Source: Rhizorhapis sp. SPR117
GTDB lineage: Bacteria; Pseudomonadota; Alphaproteobacteria; Sphingomonadales; Sphingomonadaceae
Direction of reading: 5' to 3'
Length of the DNA: 22,824 nt
Assembly (NCBI RefSeq): GCF_021742065.1
Contig: NZ_JAKKIE010000055.1
Location: forward strand, 1 to 22,824
The notes below the pieces were generated by a model that was not told where the DNA came from, did not search any database, and saw nothing but the letters and a program-made list of their open reading frames with translations. This document shows, one piece after another, positions 7,462 through 13,652 of the stretch; position 1 is the stretch's first letter; every line of letters starts with the position of its first letter. Both the position numbers and the translations under genes were made by a program.

Positions 7462-8772
7462 GCGCGGCAAAAGCGCATTGGAGTGGTGGTGAGAGAACCA
7501 AGCAGCGGATCGTCGGCGAAGGAGCGCAAAGTCCAGTTTGAGATGTTCTTCACGCTGCCGGATTTCTCCGACATCTCATTACGCGATTATCAAGAAACCA
7601 TGCAGAGGCCATTCTTTAGCCTCTCCAAGCGTAAGCGGCTCAAGCCGATAGAATATATCAGCCCCGATCGGAGGGTTACCGTCCACGTCGCGCCCAATCC
7701 AACATATGGCATGGCGACGATATGGGACGCCGACATCATGATCTACCTCGCCTCGCATCTCAACGAACTGCGCGAACGTGGCGTAAATGACATTTCGCCG
7801 GTCGTGCGTCTTCAACCTGGTGATTTGTTGAAGCGCATTTGCTGGGGCACGAGCGGGCGTGCCTACGAGCGTCTCGTCAGCGCGCTCGATCGTCTTCAGG
7901 CGACGACCATCAAGACCAACATTCGGGCAAACACCAAGTCGCGCGAAACGACTTTTTCCTGGATCGACAGTTACACCCACCTCGTTGACGAGAGGACTCA
8001 AAGGTCGCTCGGCATGGAGATTACCCTCTCCAAATGGTTCTTTGATGGAATCATGGACCGTCGGAACATCCTTGCGATCTCGCCTCTCTACTTCGAAATC
8101 ACGAGCGGACTTGGGAAGTGGCTTTATCGCGCCGCGCGCAAGCACGCTGGCGGAAACGGCGCCGATGGGTTTACGATCGGGTTTCAAACGCTTCATCAGA
8201 AGAGTGGAAGCGAGAGCGCCTATCCGGTCTTCAAAAAGATGCTGCTGGAGCTCGCTAAGACCAATACATTGCCGGACATCGCTCTAGAGGCGATTTCAGA
8301 TGGAACGGGTGAGCCCAAACTGAAGATGGTGATGCGCCGCTATCTTGAGGATAAGCGTTCCCCCTCCCCTCCCTCCAAAGATCCGGCGTCCGCGGTATCC
8401 AGCGCGGCACAGCCAAAAGCATCGCCACTCACGCCCACCGCGCCAGCGACCACCGAGTTTGTAGACAGCCAGTTAGCGCTTAGCGTGATTGCCTCTGCAA
8501 CGAAGGGACTGCGATCGGAGGACGCAGAGCGCCGCCCTGCCCTGCCGTCATCGGATCGCCGCTTCGGTCATCGCACCCGCGCGCGTGAAGTGCTCGATGA
8601 GAGTGTCTATGAGGATATCCGGCGTGAGTTTCCTGGTTGGGACTATGATGAACTCATGGCCCGCTTCGATGCGTTTTTAGGCGCCAGTCCGCGTGATCTG
8701 CCGAGGAACTATTCGAAGCGCTTCTATGGCTTCGTGCGCGAGCATCATAAGCGGAACAAGTACAAGCTTTGA
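7441..8772 (+). CDS. repA: RPA-family replication initiator protein
   Basis: The 443-residue product matches the replication initiator protein A family (RPA, PF10134) that drives many sphingomonad and other alphaproteobacterial plasmids. Family-like stretches include FFTLPDFSDISLRDYQETMQ, RPFFSLSKRKRLKPIEY, GMATIWDADIMIYLASHLNE and SGRAYERLVSALDRLQATTI. These form a winged-helix DNA-binding region, and a proline-rich linker (about 308-345) leads to a C-terminal tail. It would bind iterons and open the origin. The first ATG (7441) has no Shine-Dalgarno and lies on a palindrome, so a downstream GTG near 7483-7489 is possible; conserved sequence only begins near residue 28. It is separated by 67 bases from parB and is probably separately regulated. 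Confidence 0.92.
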   Translation: MISPRGEARQKRIGVVVREPSSGSSAKERKVQFEMFFTLPDFSDISLRDYQETMQRPFFSLSKRKRLKPIEYISPDRRVTVHVAPNPTYGMATIWDADIMIYLASHLNELRERGVNDISPVVRLQPGDLLKRICWGTSGRAYERLVSALDRLQATTIKTNIRANTKSRETTFSWIDSYTHLVDERTQRSLGMEITLSKWFFDGIMDRRNILAISPLYFEITSGLGKWLYRAARKHAGGNGADGFTIGFQTLHQKSGSESAYPVFKKMLLELAKTNTLPDIALEAISDGTGEPKLKMVMRRYLEDKRSPSPPSKDPASAVSSAAQPKASPLTPTAPATTEFVDSQLALSVIASATKGLRSEDAERRPALPSSDRRFGHRTRAREVLDESVYEDIRREFPGWDYDELMARFDAFLGASPRDLPRNYSKRFYGFVREHHKRNKYKL

Positions 8773-8855
8773 CGCTCCGAACGCATTCATCGTGTTATCA
8801 TCTTTGCTGCCCGACTGCCCGCCGTCCGCAGATGCAGTGTTCGAAATCAGCCGTT

Positions 8856-8870
8856 TGGGCTCCCAGCCCA
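8856..8870 (+). terminator. Possible repA terminator hairpin
   Basis: Arms TGGGCT and AGCCCA are separated by CCC, 84 bases after the repA stop. There is no T tract, so this is a weak call. Confidence 0.25.
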
Positions 8871-8928
8871 TTAGCATATGCTTGCTTTATCGTGCCGCTT
8901 TAGTTGCCGATTCGGTGGTACCGCGAGT

Positions 8929-8946
8929 GATTCTAAAAACACGTTG
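8929..8946 (+). repeat. 18-bp repeat, copy 1
   Basis: GATTCTAAAAACACGTTG, direct orientation. It is identical over 18 bases to the copies at 9161 and 9299. Its location downstream of the initiator gene suggests an iteron or an element terminus. Confidence 0.6.
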
Positions 8947-9149
8947 CGGAGGGATCGGAATCAGTGATCTCGATCTGAGATCGAGGGCCGCACAGTTAGC
9001 CTTATGCCTCTCGCTCCAGCCGCCCGCGAGGCCAGCTACGGCGTTAGCGGGTCACGGAGTTCAGCGACAAAGCATGGCCTGCCAAAGGTAGATGCACGGC
9101 CGGTCAAGAAAGGGATCAGCTTTGACCACGTGCTCGCATAACTATCTCG

Positions 9150-9180
9150 GAGGATGCCCCCAACGTGTTTTTAGAATCGG
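9150..9180 (-). repeat. 18-bp repeat, copy 2 (inverted), extended
   Basis: The repeat core is at 9161-9178 in reverse orientation and agrees with copy 3 over 21 bases (9160-9180). An outer GAGGATGC (9150-9157) pairs with GCATCCTC next to copy 3, so copies 2 and 3 form the ends of an interrupted inverted repeat of roughly 30 bases. Confidence 0.6.
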
Positions 9181-9296
9181 GTGGTAAGCGGTCTTGCGGC
9201 GTGCTTGCGGCGAGGAAGTGCGCTCTAAACAGTAGAGGCCACCCACATTCCGGTGACGCTCGCGCTCGCTCGTAGCCCGATTGGCTTTGGCCTAAG

Positions 9297-9330
9297 CCGA
9301 TTCTAAAAACACGTTGGATGCGGCATCCTC
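9297..9330 (+). repeat. 18-bp repeat, copy 3, extended
   Basis: The core is at 9299-9316, followed by GCATCCTC (9323-9330), which mirrors the outer flank of copy 2. Together with copy 2 it bounds a segment of about 180 bases with no coding potential that I can recognise. Confidence 0.6.
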
Positions 9331-9362
9331 GCGGAAAACGCTTGCCGTCTTTCGTGTTGCGC

Positions 9363-9380
9363 CCAGGCGTCGACGCCTGG
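9363..9380. repeat. Perfect 18-bp palindrome
   Basis: CCAGGCGTCGACGCCTGG is self-complementary over its full length and lies 33 bases after repeat copy 3. It may be a protein-binding site or cruciform-forming element of the origin region. Confidence 0.45.
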
Positions 9381-9479
9381 CCAAACGAGAACAAATAGCG
9401 AAGTGCGTCAGGAATCGATTTTAAGGCCGATAGAGCGCCACGACCACATGGGATAGCTTCCGCCGCCTTGGGGAGGTGA

Positions 9480-9599
9480 CTTCCCGCTGAGCGAGCCCTT
9501 GAGCGCATCGAATTTTATTCTCTCGGCTCTGAGAATATGCGCGAGCATCTTCTCGCACTGATCATCAACGCACTAGATGCGGGAAGGGGCGATGCCTGA
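9480..9599 (+). pseudogene. Possible short coding remnant
   Basis: A 40-codon open stretch ends at TGA 9597-9599. Its last part, from an ATG at 9537-ish, reads MREHLLALIINALDAGRG and looks like an amphipathic helix. It has no Shine-Dalgarno and no recognised family. It may be the remnant of a small plasmid gene or chance. Confidence 0.15.
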
Positions 9600-9819
9600 C
9601 AGCCCGTGCGCCGGATCAGGATCGTCAGACGTGCGAACTGGCGGCGGTTACACCAAAAGGCCGAATAAGTGCCAAAAGCGCCTTGATACGTTCGCCGATC
9701 AAATCCCTTAACAACTGAGGGCGCGAGGGGCGCCGGTTCCGATCGGTGAGAGGCATCTTCCTTTATGGGCTAAGAAATTGGGAGGGGGCAGATCGATGCA
9801 CCTGGTGCATATGTGGTGC

Positions 9820-10890
9820 CTATTCTTGGGCTGAGGCGGGCGAACATCCCGCGATCTCATCGGAAGATCGGTCCACCCGATCAATCCGCCCCAGCATCCG
9901 GTCGATATCATCCATCTCTCGATCAAACGCATCAAGGACGCGAGCGAGGTCCTTCGAGACGGGGATGGCGGGGGGGGCAATGCGAGGACGCCCTCGCTTC
10001 GGCTGCGCAAACCCGAACTCCACAGCAAGGTCGGGCGCTAAAAACTGCCGCCAGGTCTTGCGGTGCGTGATCTCGACCAGGAGCTCGGCCGAGACGGCGC
10101 GGTTGATGACCTTGCTGGCGCCGGCAACGCTCAGGCCGAGCGTTTCGGCCACCGATTGCGGCGAGAGCAGGGGCCGCAGCTGCGACAAGGCGAGCAGGCG
10201 GGGCAGGGCGCCCGCTCGGTACTCGTCGAGCAGGGTTTGCAGGCCGCGGCGATGGAACTGCTCGAGTCTGTCGAGCCGATCGATCCCTGCTTCGGCCGCG
10301 CGGGACAGGGCATTGAACGCGGTCGCCCAATCAGTGTCGGCCGGCGTGCGCTTCAGGCGGAAGGCTTTGACACCGGCGGTGAGGCAGGGGAGGGGGGTGG
10401 CGGACAGACCGAGCCCACACAGGATGATCGGCGCCGAGAGCCAGGGCGTCGATGATCCATCGATCCGCGCGTATTGGCGCACCAGGTCGAGCGCCCGGAC
10501 AAGCAGAGGGTGCTCGCGCGCTTCGCTGGGTTCTCCGATCGCCGTGGGCAGCGGGTCACGCCAGGCGGCCCCGTGCTGCTCTATGAGCACCTGTTGCCAC
10601 GCGGCAAAGGCGTCGAACGGATCGATCGTGGTGCCGATCAGCGGTCGGCCCGGCACTCTGAGCCCGCAGCCCCACGAATAAACATCGATTTCGTCGACTT
10701 CGACTCCCTGCAATTGCAGGGCCGTGGTGTAACCGCTCCAGGCGGCGCGGATGTGCCAGGGTTTTGCCACAGGACTGATAGAAATGCGTGCATTGAGGGC
10801 GGTAATCGCGCCGGTGCAGCGGGCCAGCGATCGCACGGTTTCAGCCGTGTAGGGTGGCCCGTAGCGGGGTAGGGGAGGGCGCGATGCCAT
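9820..10890 (-). CDS. DUF1612 / HTH protein (RHE_PE00001 family)
   Basis: The product has 356 residues from ATG 10890. It resembles the DUF1612 plus C-terminal helix-turn-helix proteins that are common on rhizobial and sphingomonad plasmids. Supporting segments are HIRAAWSGYTTALQLQG and DEIDVYSWGCGL in the N-terminal half, and the HTH stretch SPQSVAETLGLSVAGASKVI. A WRQFLAPDLA motif follows. No biochemical role is known to me; the N-terminal part has a distant Fic-N-like feel, which I do not press. An in-frame GTG at 10935 would add 15 residues but lacks a Shine-Dalgarno; AAAAGATGG before ATG 10890 is weak. The gene is divergent from the GNAT-integrase pair and is probably a DNA-binding regulator or partner of that locus. 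Confidence 0.8.
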   Translation of the reverse strand: MASRPPLPRYGPPYTAETVRSLARCTGAITALNARISISPVAKPWHIRAAWSGYTTALQLQGVEVDEIDVYSWGCGLRVPGRPLIGTTIDPFDAFAAWQQVLIEQHGAAWRDPLPTAIGEPSEAREHPLLVRALDLVRQYARIDGSSTPWLSAPIILCGLGLSATPLPCLTAGVKAFRLKRTPADTDWATAFNALSRAAEAGIDRLDRLEQFHRRGLQTLLDEYRAGALPRLLALSQLRPLLSPQSVAETLGLSVAGASKVINRAVSAELLVEITHRKTWRQFLAPDLAVEFGFAQPKRGRPRIAPPAIPVSKDLARVLDAFDREMDDIDRMLGRIDRVDRSSDEIAGCSPASAQE

Positions 10891-10897
10891 GCCATCT

Positions 10898-10918
10898 TTT
10901 AACTCAGAAGAGTTCTCA
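10898..10918. promoter_or_regulatory. Inverted repeat before the DUF1612 gene
   Basis: AACTC and GAGTT arms around AGAA lie within about 10900-10915, immediately upstream of ATG 10890. A short palindrome ACACTTAGTGT is at 10934-10944. Both may be operators for the adjacent HTH protein. Confidence 0.3.
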
Positions 10919-10940
10919 GTCAACTTTGTCCGCACACTTA

Positions 10941-10967
10941 GTGTTGATAATGGATCGTTATCGACAC
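10941..10967. other. dif-like candidate recombination core
   Basis: Arms GTGTTGATAA (10941-10950) and TTATCGACAC (10958-10967) are inverted with nine of ten positions matching, around the seven-base spacer TGGATCG. This matches the layout of a tyrosine-recombinase crossover site. It lies 39 bases upstream of the GNAT gene, which overlaps the integrase gene. It may be the resolution or attachment site of that integrase, or an operator for the divergent promoters. Confidence 0.45.
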
Positions 10968-11006
10968 CCTATACAATAGAAAGCCGCCGCGCTAAGCCTC
11001 GTCGCC

Positions 11007-11468
11007 ATGACCCATCCCGTCCTCCGCCGCGCGGTTTTTGAAGATGTCGACGAGATCCGCGCGCTGGTCCTCGCGGCCTATGCCCGCTGGGAGGGCGTGA
11101 CGCCGCGCCCGCCGCAGCCGGTGCGCGCCGACTATGGCCGCGCGTTTCGCGCGCATCGCTTCGATCTGCTGGTTGAGAACGGCGCCTTGGTTGGTCTCGT
11201 TGAAACCGTGGCCGAGGGCGATGAACTGCTGATCGTCAATGTCGCGGTCCATCCCGACCGGCAGGGGGAGGGGCATGGGGTGCGGCTGCTGCGGCATGCC
11301 GAGGCCCTCGCGCGCGCGGACAAGCTGAAGGGGACGCGGCTCTACACCAACCGGTTGATGGCCACGAACATCGCGCTCTACGAGCGCTTGGGCTATGTTC
11401 GCGAGAAGGAAACCGAAAGCGAACCCGGCATGGTCGCGGTGCATATGGTGCGGAGCCTCGCGCCGTGA
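11007..11468 (+). CDS. GNAT-family N-acetyltransferase
   Basis: This 153-residue product is a single GNAT domain. Beta-strand 4 and the acetyl-CoA loop are visible in LLIVNVAVHPDRQGEGHGVR (about residues 74-93), with the Q/R-x-x-G-x-G/A-like motif RQGEGHG. The C-terminal NIALYERLGYVREKE is the typical motif B region. The substrate is unknown. Its stop overlaps the integrase start by four bases (GTGA), so they form one transcriptional unit. No Shine-Dalgarno is evident before ATG 11007. Being locked to an integrase, it could modify a protein or be a passenger toxin or resistance gene; sequence alone does not decide. Confidence 0.88.
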   Translation: MTHPVLRRAVFEDVDEIRALVLAAYARWEGVTPRPPQPVRADYGRAFRAHRFDLLVENGALVGLVETVAEGDELLIVNVAVHPDRQGEGHGVRLLRHAEALARADKLKGTRLYTNRLMATNIALYERLGYVREKETESEPGMVAVHMVRSLAP

Positions 11469-12577
11469 CGGCGGGCCGTGCCCTTATCGCGGTCGAGCCG
11501 GCCGATCTCGCCGGCGAGGTGCGGGCGCTGGTCGGGGCGTCGGCGGTGATGGACGAGGCGCTGCTCGACGCGGCGATCAGGGGCTGGTCGCACAACACCC
11601 GGCGCGCCTTCCGTTCGGACCTCATTCTCTGGGGAACATGGTGCCGGCGCCGCCGCATGGTGCCGGCGCGCGCGGGGCCGGGGGACGTCGCCGCGTGGAT
11701 CCGCGCGCTGTCGGGCGCCGATCCGTCGGAGGAGACGGTGCGCGCGATGGCGACGATCGAGCGCTATGTCGTCAATGTCGGCTGGGCTTACCGGATGGCC
11801 GGGCTCGATGATCCGACCGCGCCGCCGCTGGTCAGGCTTGAGAAGAAGGCGGCGCGCAAGGCGCTCGGCGTGCGCCAGCGCCAGGCCCGCGCGATCCGGT
11901 TCAAGGGCGACGTCTCCGATTTCGACAGTCCCGCCAGCGGCGTGTGTTTGGCGCATCTGCTGAAGGCCTGTCGGCGCGATCTTCTCGGCCTGCGCGACGC
12001 GGCGCTGCTCCGCGTCGCCTATGACAGCGCGGGCCGGCGTTCGGAGCTGGTGGCGATCCGCGTCGAGCATATCGAGCGCGACGCGGAAGGGGCAGGGACG
12101 CTGTTCATTCCGTCATCCAAGACCGACCAGGCGGGGGAGGGGGCCTATGCCTATCTTGCGCCCGCGACCATGGCCGCGATCGCCCGCTGGCGCGATACTG
12201 GGCATATCGATCGGGGAGCGCTGTTCCGGCGCGTCGAGACGCATTTTGACGGCTCGGTCGCGGGTGTCGGCCGCGACGCGCTCCATCCCAACTCCATCAC
12301 GCTGATCTACCGGCGGCTGATCCGCGCCGCCCATGCGAAAAAGCTGCTCGGGCCGATGAGCGAGGCTGAACTCGAGCGTTGGGTGAAGGCGGTATCGTCG
12401 CATTCGATCCGGGTCGGGGTGGCGCAGGACAATTTTGCGGCCGATGAAAGCCTGCCGGCGATCATGCAGGCCTATCGGTGGCGCGATCCCCGGACGGTGC
12501 TGCGCTACGGCAAGAAGCTCGCGGCGAAAAGCGGCGCGGGCGCGCGCATGGCGGCGCGATTTGCCGACAGTTCGTAA
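11465..12577 (+). CDS. Tyrosine recombinase/integrase
   Basis: The 370-residue product is a phage-integrase-family site-specific recombinase. An N-terminal SAM-like core-binding domain (about 30-115; GWSHNTRRAFRSDLILWGTWC) precedes the catalytic domain. Catalytic residues are R191 in DSAGRRSEL, K219 in SSKTDQ, H313 and R316 in SSHSIRVG, and tyrosine Y348 in RDPRTVLRYGKK. The usual second histidine is replaced by W339. GTG start, overlapping the acetyltransferase stop. Plasmid homologues of this type sit next to replication genes and probably resolve multimers or integrate the plasmid. The inverted repeat at 10941-10967 is a candidate target. Confidence 0.92.
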   Translation: MTAGRALIAVEPADLAGEVRALVGASAVMDEALLDAAIRGWSHNTRRAFRSDLILWGTWCRRRRMVPARAGPGDVAAWIRALSGADPSEETVRAMATIERYVVNVGWAYRMAGLDDPTAPPLVRLEKKAARKALGVRQRQARAIRFKGDVSDFDSPASGVCLAHLLKACRRDLLGLRDAALLRVAYDSAGRRSELVAIRVEHIERDAEGAGTLFIPSSKTDQAGEGAYAYLAPATMAAIARWRDTGHIDRGALFRRVETHFDGSVAGVGRDALHPNSITLIYRRLIRAAHAKKLLGPMSEAELERWVKAVSSHSIRVGVAQDNFAADESLPAIMQAYRWRDPRTVLRYGKKLAAKSGAGARMAARFADSS

Positions 12578-12640
12578 AAGTGCGTTCGATATTCCGATAT
12601 TCTATGTTTTGGGACCCAATAGCCATCAAGAGCATATGAA

Positions 12641-12658
12641 CTGCAAATCGCTTTGCAG
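12641..12658. terminator. Hairpin after the integrase gene
   Basis: Perfect seven-base arms CTGCAAA and TTTGCAG enclose TCGC, 64 bases after the integrase stop. No T tract follows, so it may be a weak terminator or a recombinase accessory site. Confidence 0.3.
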
Positions 12659-12747
12659 ATCCTACGAAAATGCAAAGAAAAACGGGAAATTTTGACACGT
12701 TCGAGCCGCTCTCGGGCGCGCAACAGGCTCGTCCGAAACGGGCGCCT

Positions 12748-12955
12748 GTCGACGGGGCGGATGTGAGCCGCCACCCCTCGGCACGTCCGCCGCCGTTGAG
12801 AGCTTCAATCCGGTGACCGCATAGCGCGCGTCATAGGCTCGTAACACGACCCGCCGGAACACGTGATCGCGCACAACGCGCTATACGATCACAGCAACTC
12901 TTTCCCGCGCTTCCTCGAAAATGAAGGAGGCTCGCGTTTCGCGAACAACCGGCTG
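12748..12955 (-). pseudogene. Decayed HNH endonuclease fragment
   Basis: Read on the minus strand, three frames can be joined into a recognisable HNH-endonuclease segment. It runs from QPVVRETRASFIFEEARERV through RVVRDHVFRRVVLRAYDARY, then AVTGLKL, NGGGRAE and VAAHIRPVD. From memory, intact family members carry TGLRLINGGGRAEVEAAHIRPV-like sequence here. The frame is broken by a TAG at 12881-12883, a one-base loss near 12800 after TGLKL, and a two-base gain after GRAE. The homology then stops at about 12748, before the second half of the HNH motif. It is a non-functional remnant of a restriction-type nuclease that has been truncated. Confidence 0.65.
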
Positions 12956-12995
12956 CGACAATCCCCGAACGGTTGCCTAAGACCGCCTGGAAATC

Positions 12996-13024
12996 TTGCC
13001 AAATTTTGCCAAACTCGCTATATC
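12996..13024 (+). promoter_or_regulatory. parDE promoter with repeated operator
   Basis: A -35 TTGCCA (12996-13001) and -10 TATATC (13019-13024) are separated by an ideal 17 bases. TTGCCAAA occurs twice (12996-13003 and 13006-13013) with a 10-bp period, a likely operator for the ribbon-helix-helix ParD. The -10 is only eight bases before ATG 13032, so the transcript may be leaderless or start at ATG 13041. Confidence 0.6.
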
Positions 13025-13031
13025 ACAGTCC

Positions 13032-13271
13032 ATGTCGACGATGAACATCTCGCTTCCGGATGCGCTCAAAGCGTTTGTGGACCAGCAGGTCAGCGTGCGT
13101 GGTTACGGCACGAGCAGCGAGTATGTGCGGGAGTTGATCCGCAAGGATCAGGACATTCAGCGCCTTCGCGAAATGCTCCTGGACGGCGCCAGTTCTGCAG
13201 CCACCGCGCCGGTCGATGCCGGATATTTCCAAGGCCTTCGTGACCGTGTGACGCAACGCGCAGGGTCGTGA
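13032..13271 (+). CDS. parD: ParD-family antitoxin
   Basis: This product of about 79 residues starts with the ribbon-helix-helix sequence MNISLPDALKAFVDQQV, followed by TSSEYVRELIRKDQD, the hallmark of ParD/CC2985 antitoxins. The N-terminal part binds its own promoter as a dimer and the C-terminal tail (about 45-79) neutralises the toxin. I chose ATG 13032; ATG 13041 is equally possible and would suit the promoter better. The stop overlaps the toxin start by four bases, the usual coupling that keeps antitoxin in excess. It probably stabilises the plasmid. Confidence 0.9.
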   Translation: MSTMNISLPDALKAFVDQQVSVRGYGTSSEYVRELIRKDQDIQRLREMLLDGASSAATAPVDAGYFQGLRDRVTQRAGS

Positions 13272-13594
13272 CTGCAAAACCGGTCATACCGCGCGCCAAA
13301 GCGCGGGAGGATGTCGACCGTGCGGTCGAGTATTACGCGGACGAAGCCGGTGCAGATGTGGCTTTCGGCTTCATTGATGCACTTGAACAGGCCTATACCT
13401 TCATCGGGGAAATGCCGGCGGCAGGGTCTCCGCGGTGGTCTCACGCGCTGAACTTACCCAGTTTGAGGACCTTAGGGCTGAATGGATTTCCGTGGCTTGT
13501 TTTCTACCTTGAATTCGAGACCCATGTGGATGTCTGGCGCGTGCTTCATGCCAAGCGGGACATGCCAGCTTGGTTGGCTGATGTAGATGATTAA
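13268..13594 (+). CDS. parE: ParE-family toxin
   Basis: The 108-residue product is a RelE/ParE-superfamily toxin. The typical pattern is seen: AREDVDRAVEYYADEAG, then FIDALEQAYTFIGEMPAAGSPR, then FPWLVFYLEFETHVDVWRVLHAKRD in separate strands. ParE proteins usually inhibit DNA gyrase; whether this one does is inferred from the family. The GTG start overlaps the parD stop (GTGA). It is convergent with the helicase gene, with 58 bases between stops and no clear terminator there. Confidence 0.9.
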   Translation: MTAKPVIPRAKAREDVDRAVEYYADEAGADVAFGFIDALEQAYTFIGEMPAAGSPRWSHALNLPSLRTLGLNGFPWLVFYLEFETHVDVWRVLHAKRDMPAWLADVDD

Positions 13595-13652
13595 CCGCTG
13601 ACATAGCTGTCCTTCAAGCGCTAGAACACATTCCTTGATAGCGGCCTTTCGA

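Larger units (their letters stand above)
8773..9819. other. Gene-free repeat region downstream of repA
   Basis: About 1 kb between convergent repA and the DUF1612 gene has no credible full gene. It contains a hairpin with arms TGGGCT and AGCCCA (8856-8870), CTCGATCT/AGATCGAG (8969-8985), three copies of an 18-bp repeat, an 18-bp palindrome CCAGGCGTCGACGCCTGG (9363-9380) and ATGCACC/GGTGCAT (9796-9810). A short frame from 9480 to 9599 is described separately. The region could contain the replication origin, an incompatibility locus or a noncoding RNA. Confidence 0.5.
12578..13031. other. Intergenic region holding a gene remnant and parD promoter
   Basis: Besides the HNH remnant and the parDE promoter, the first 130 bases contain the tandem octamer CGATATTC (about 12587-12602), TTGGGACCCAA (12609-12619) and CTGCAAA/TTTGCAG around TCGC (12641-12658). 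These could be a terminator or accessory sites for the integrase. Confidence 0.4.

Noticed and set aside
9150..9330. CRISPR or transposon ends for the 18-bp repeats
   Set aside because: Only three copies, mixed orientation and irregular spacing exclude CRISPR; no transposase or target duplication is visible.
8693..9508. Frames of 60-130 codons in the gene-free region
   Set aside because: Their translations are low in recognisable patterns, lack start signals and overlap repeats and palindromes.
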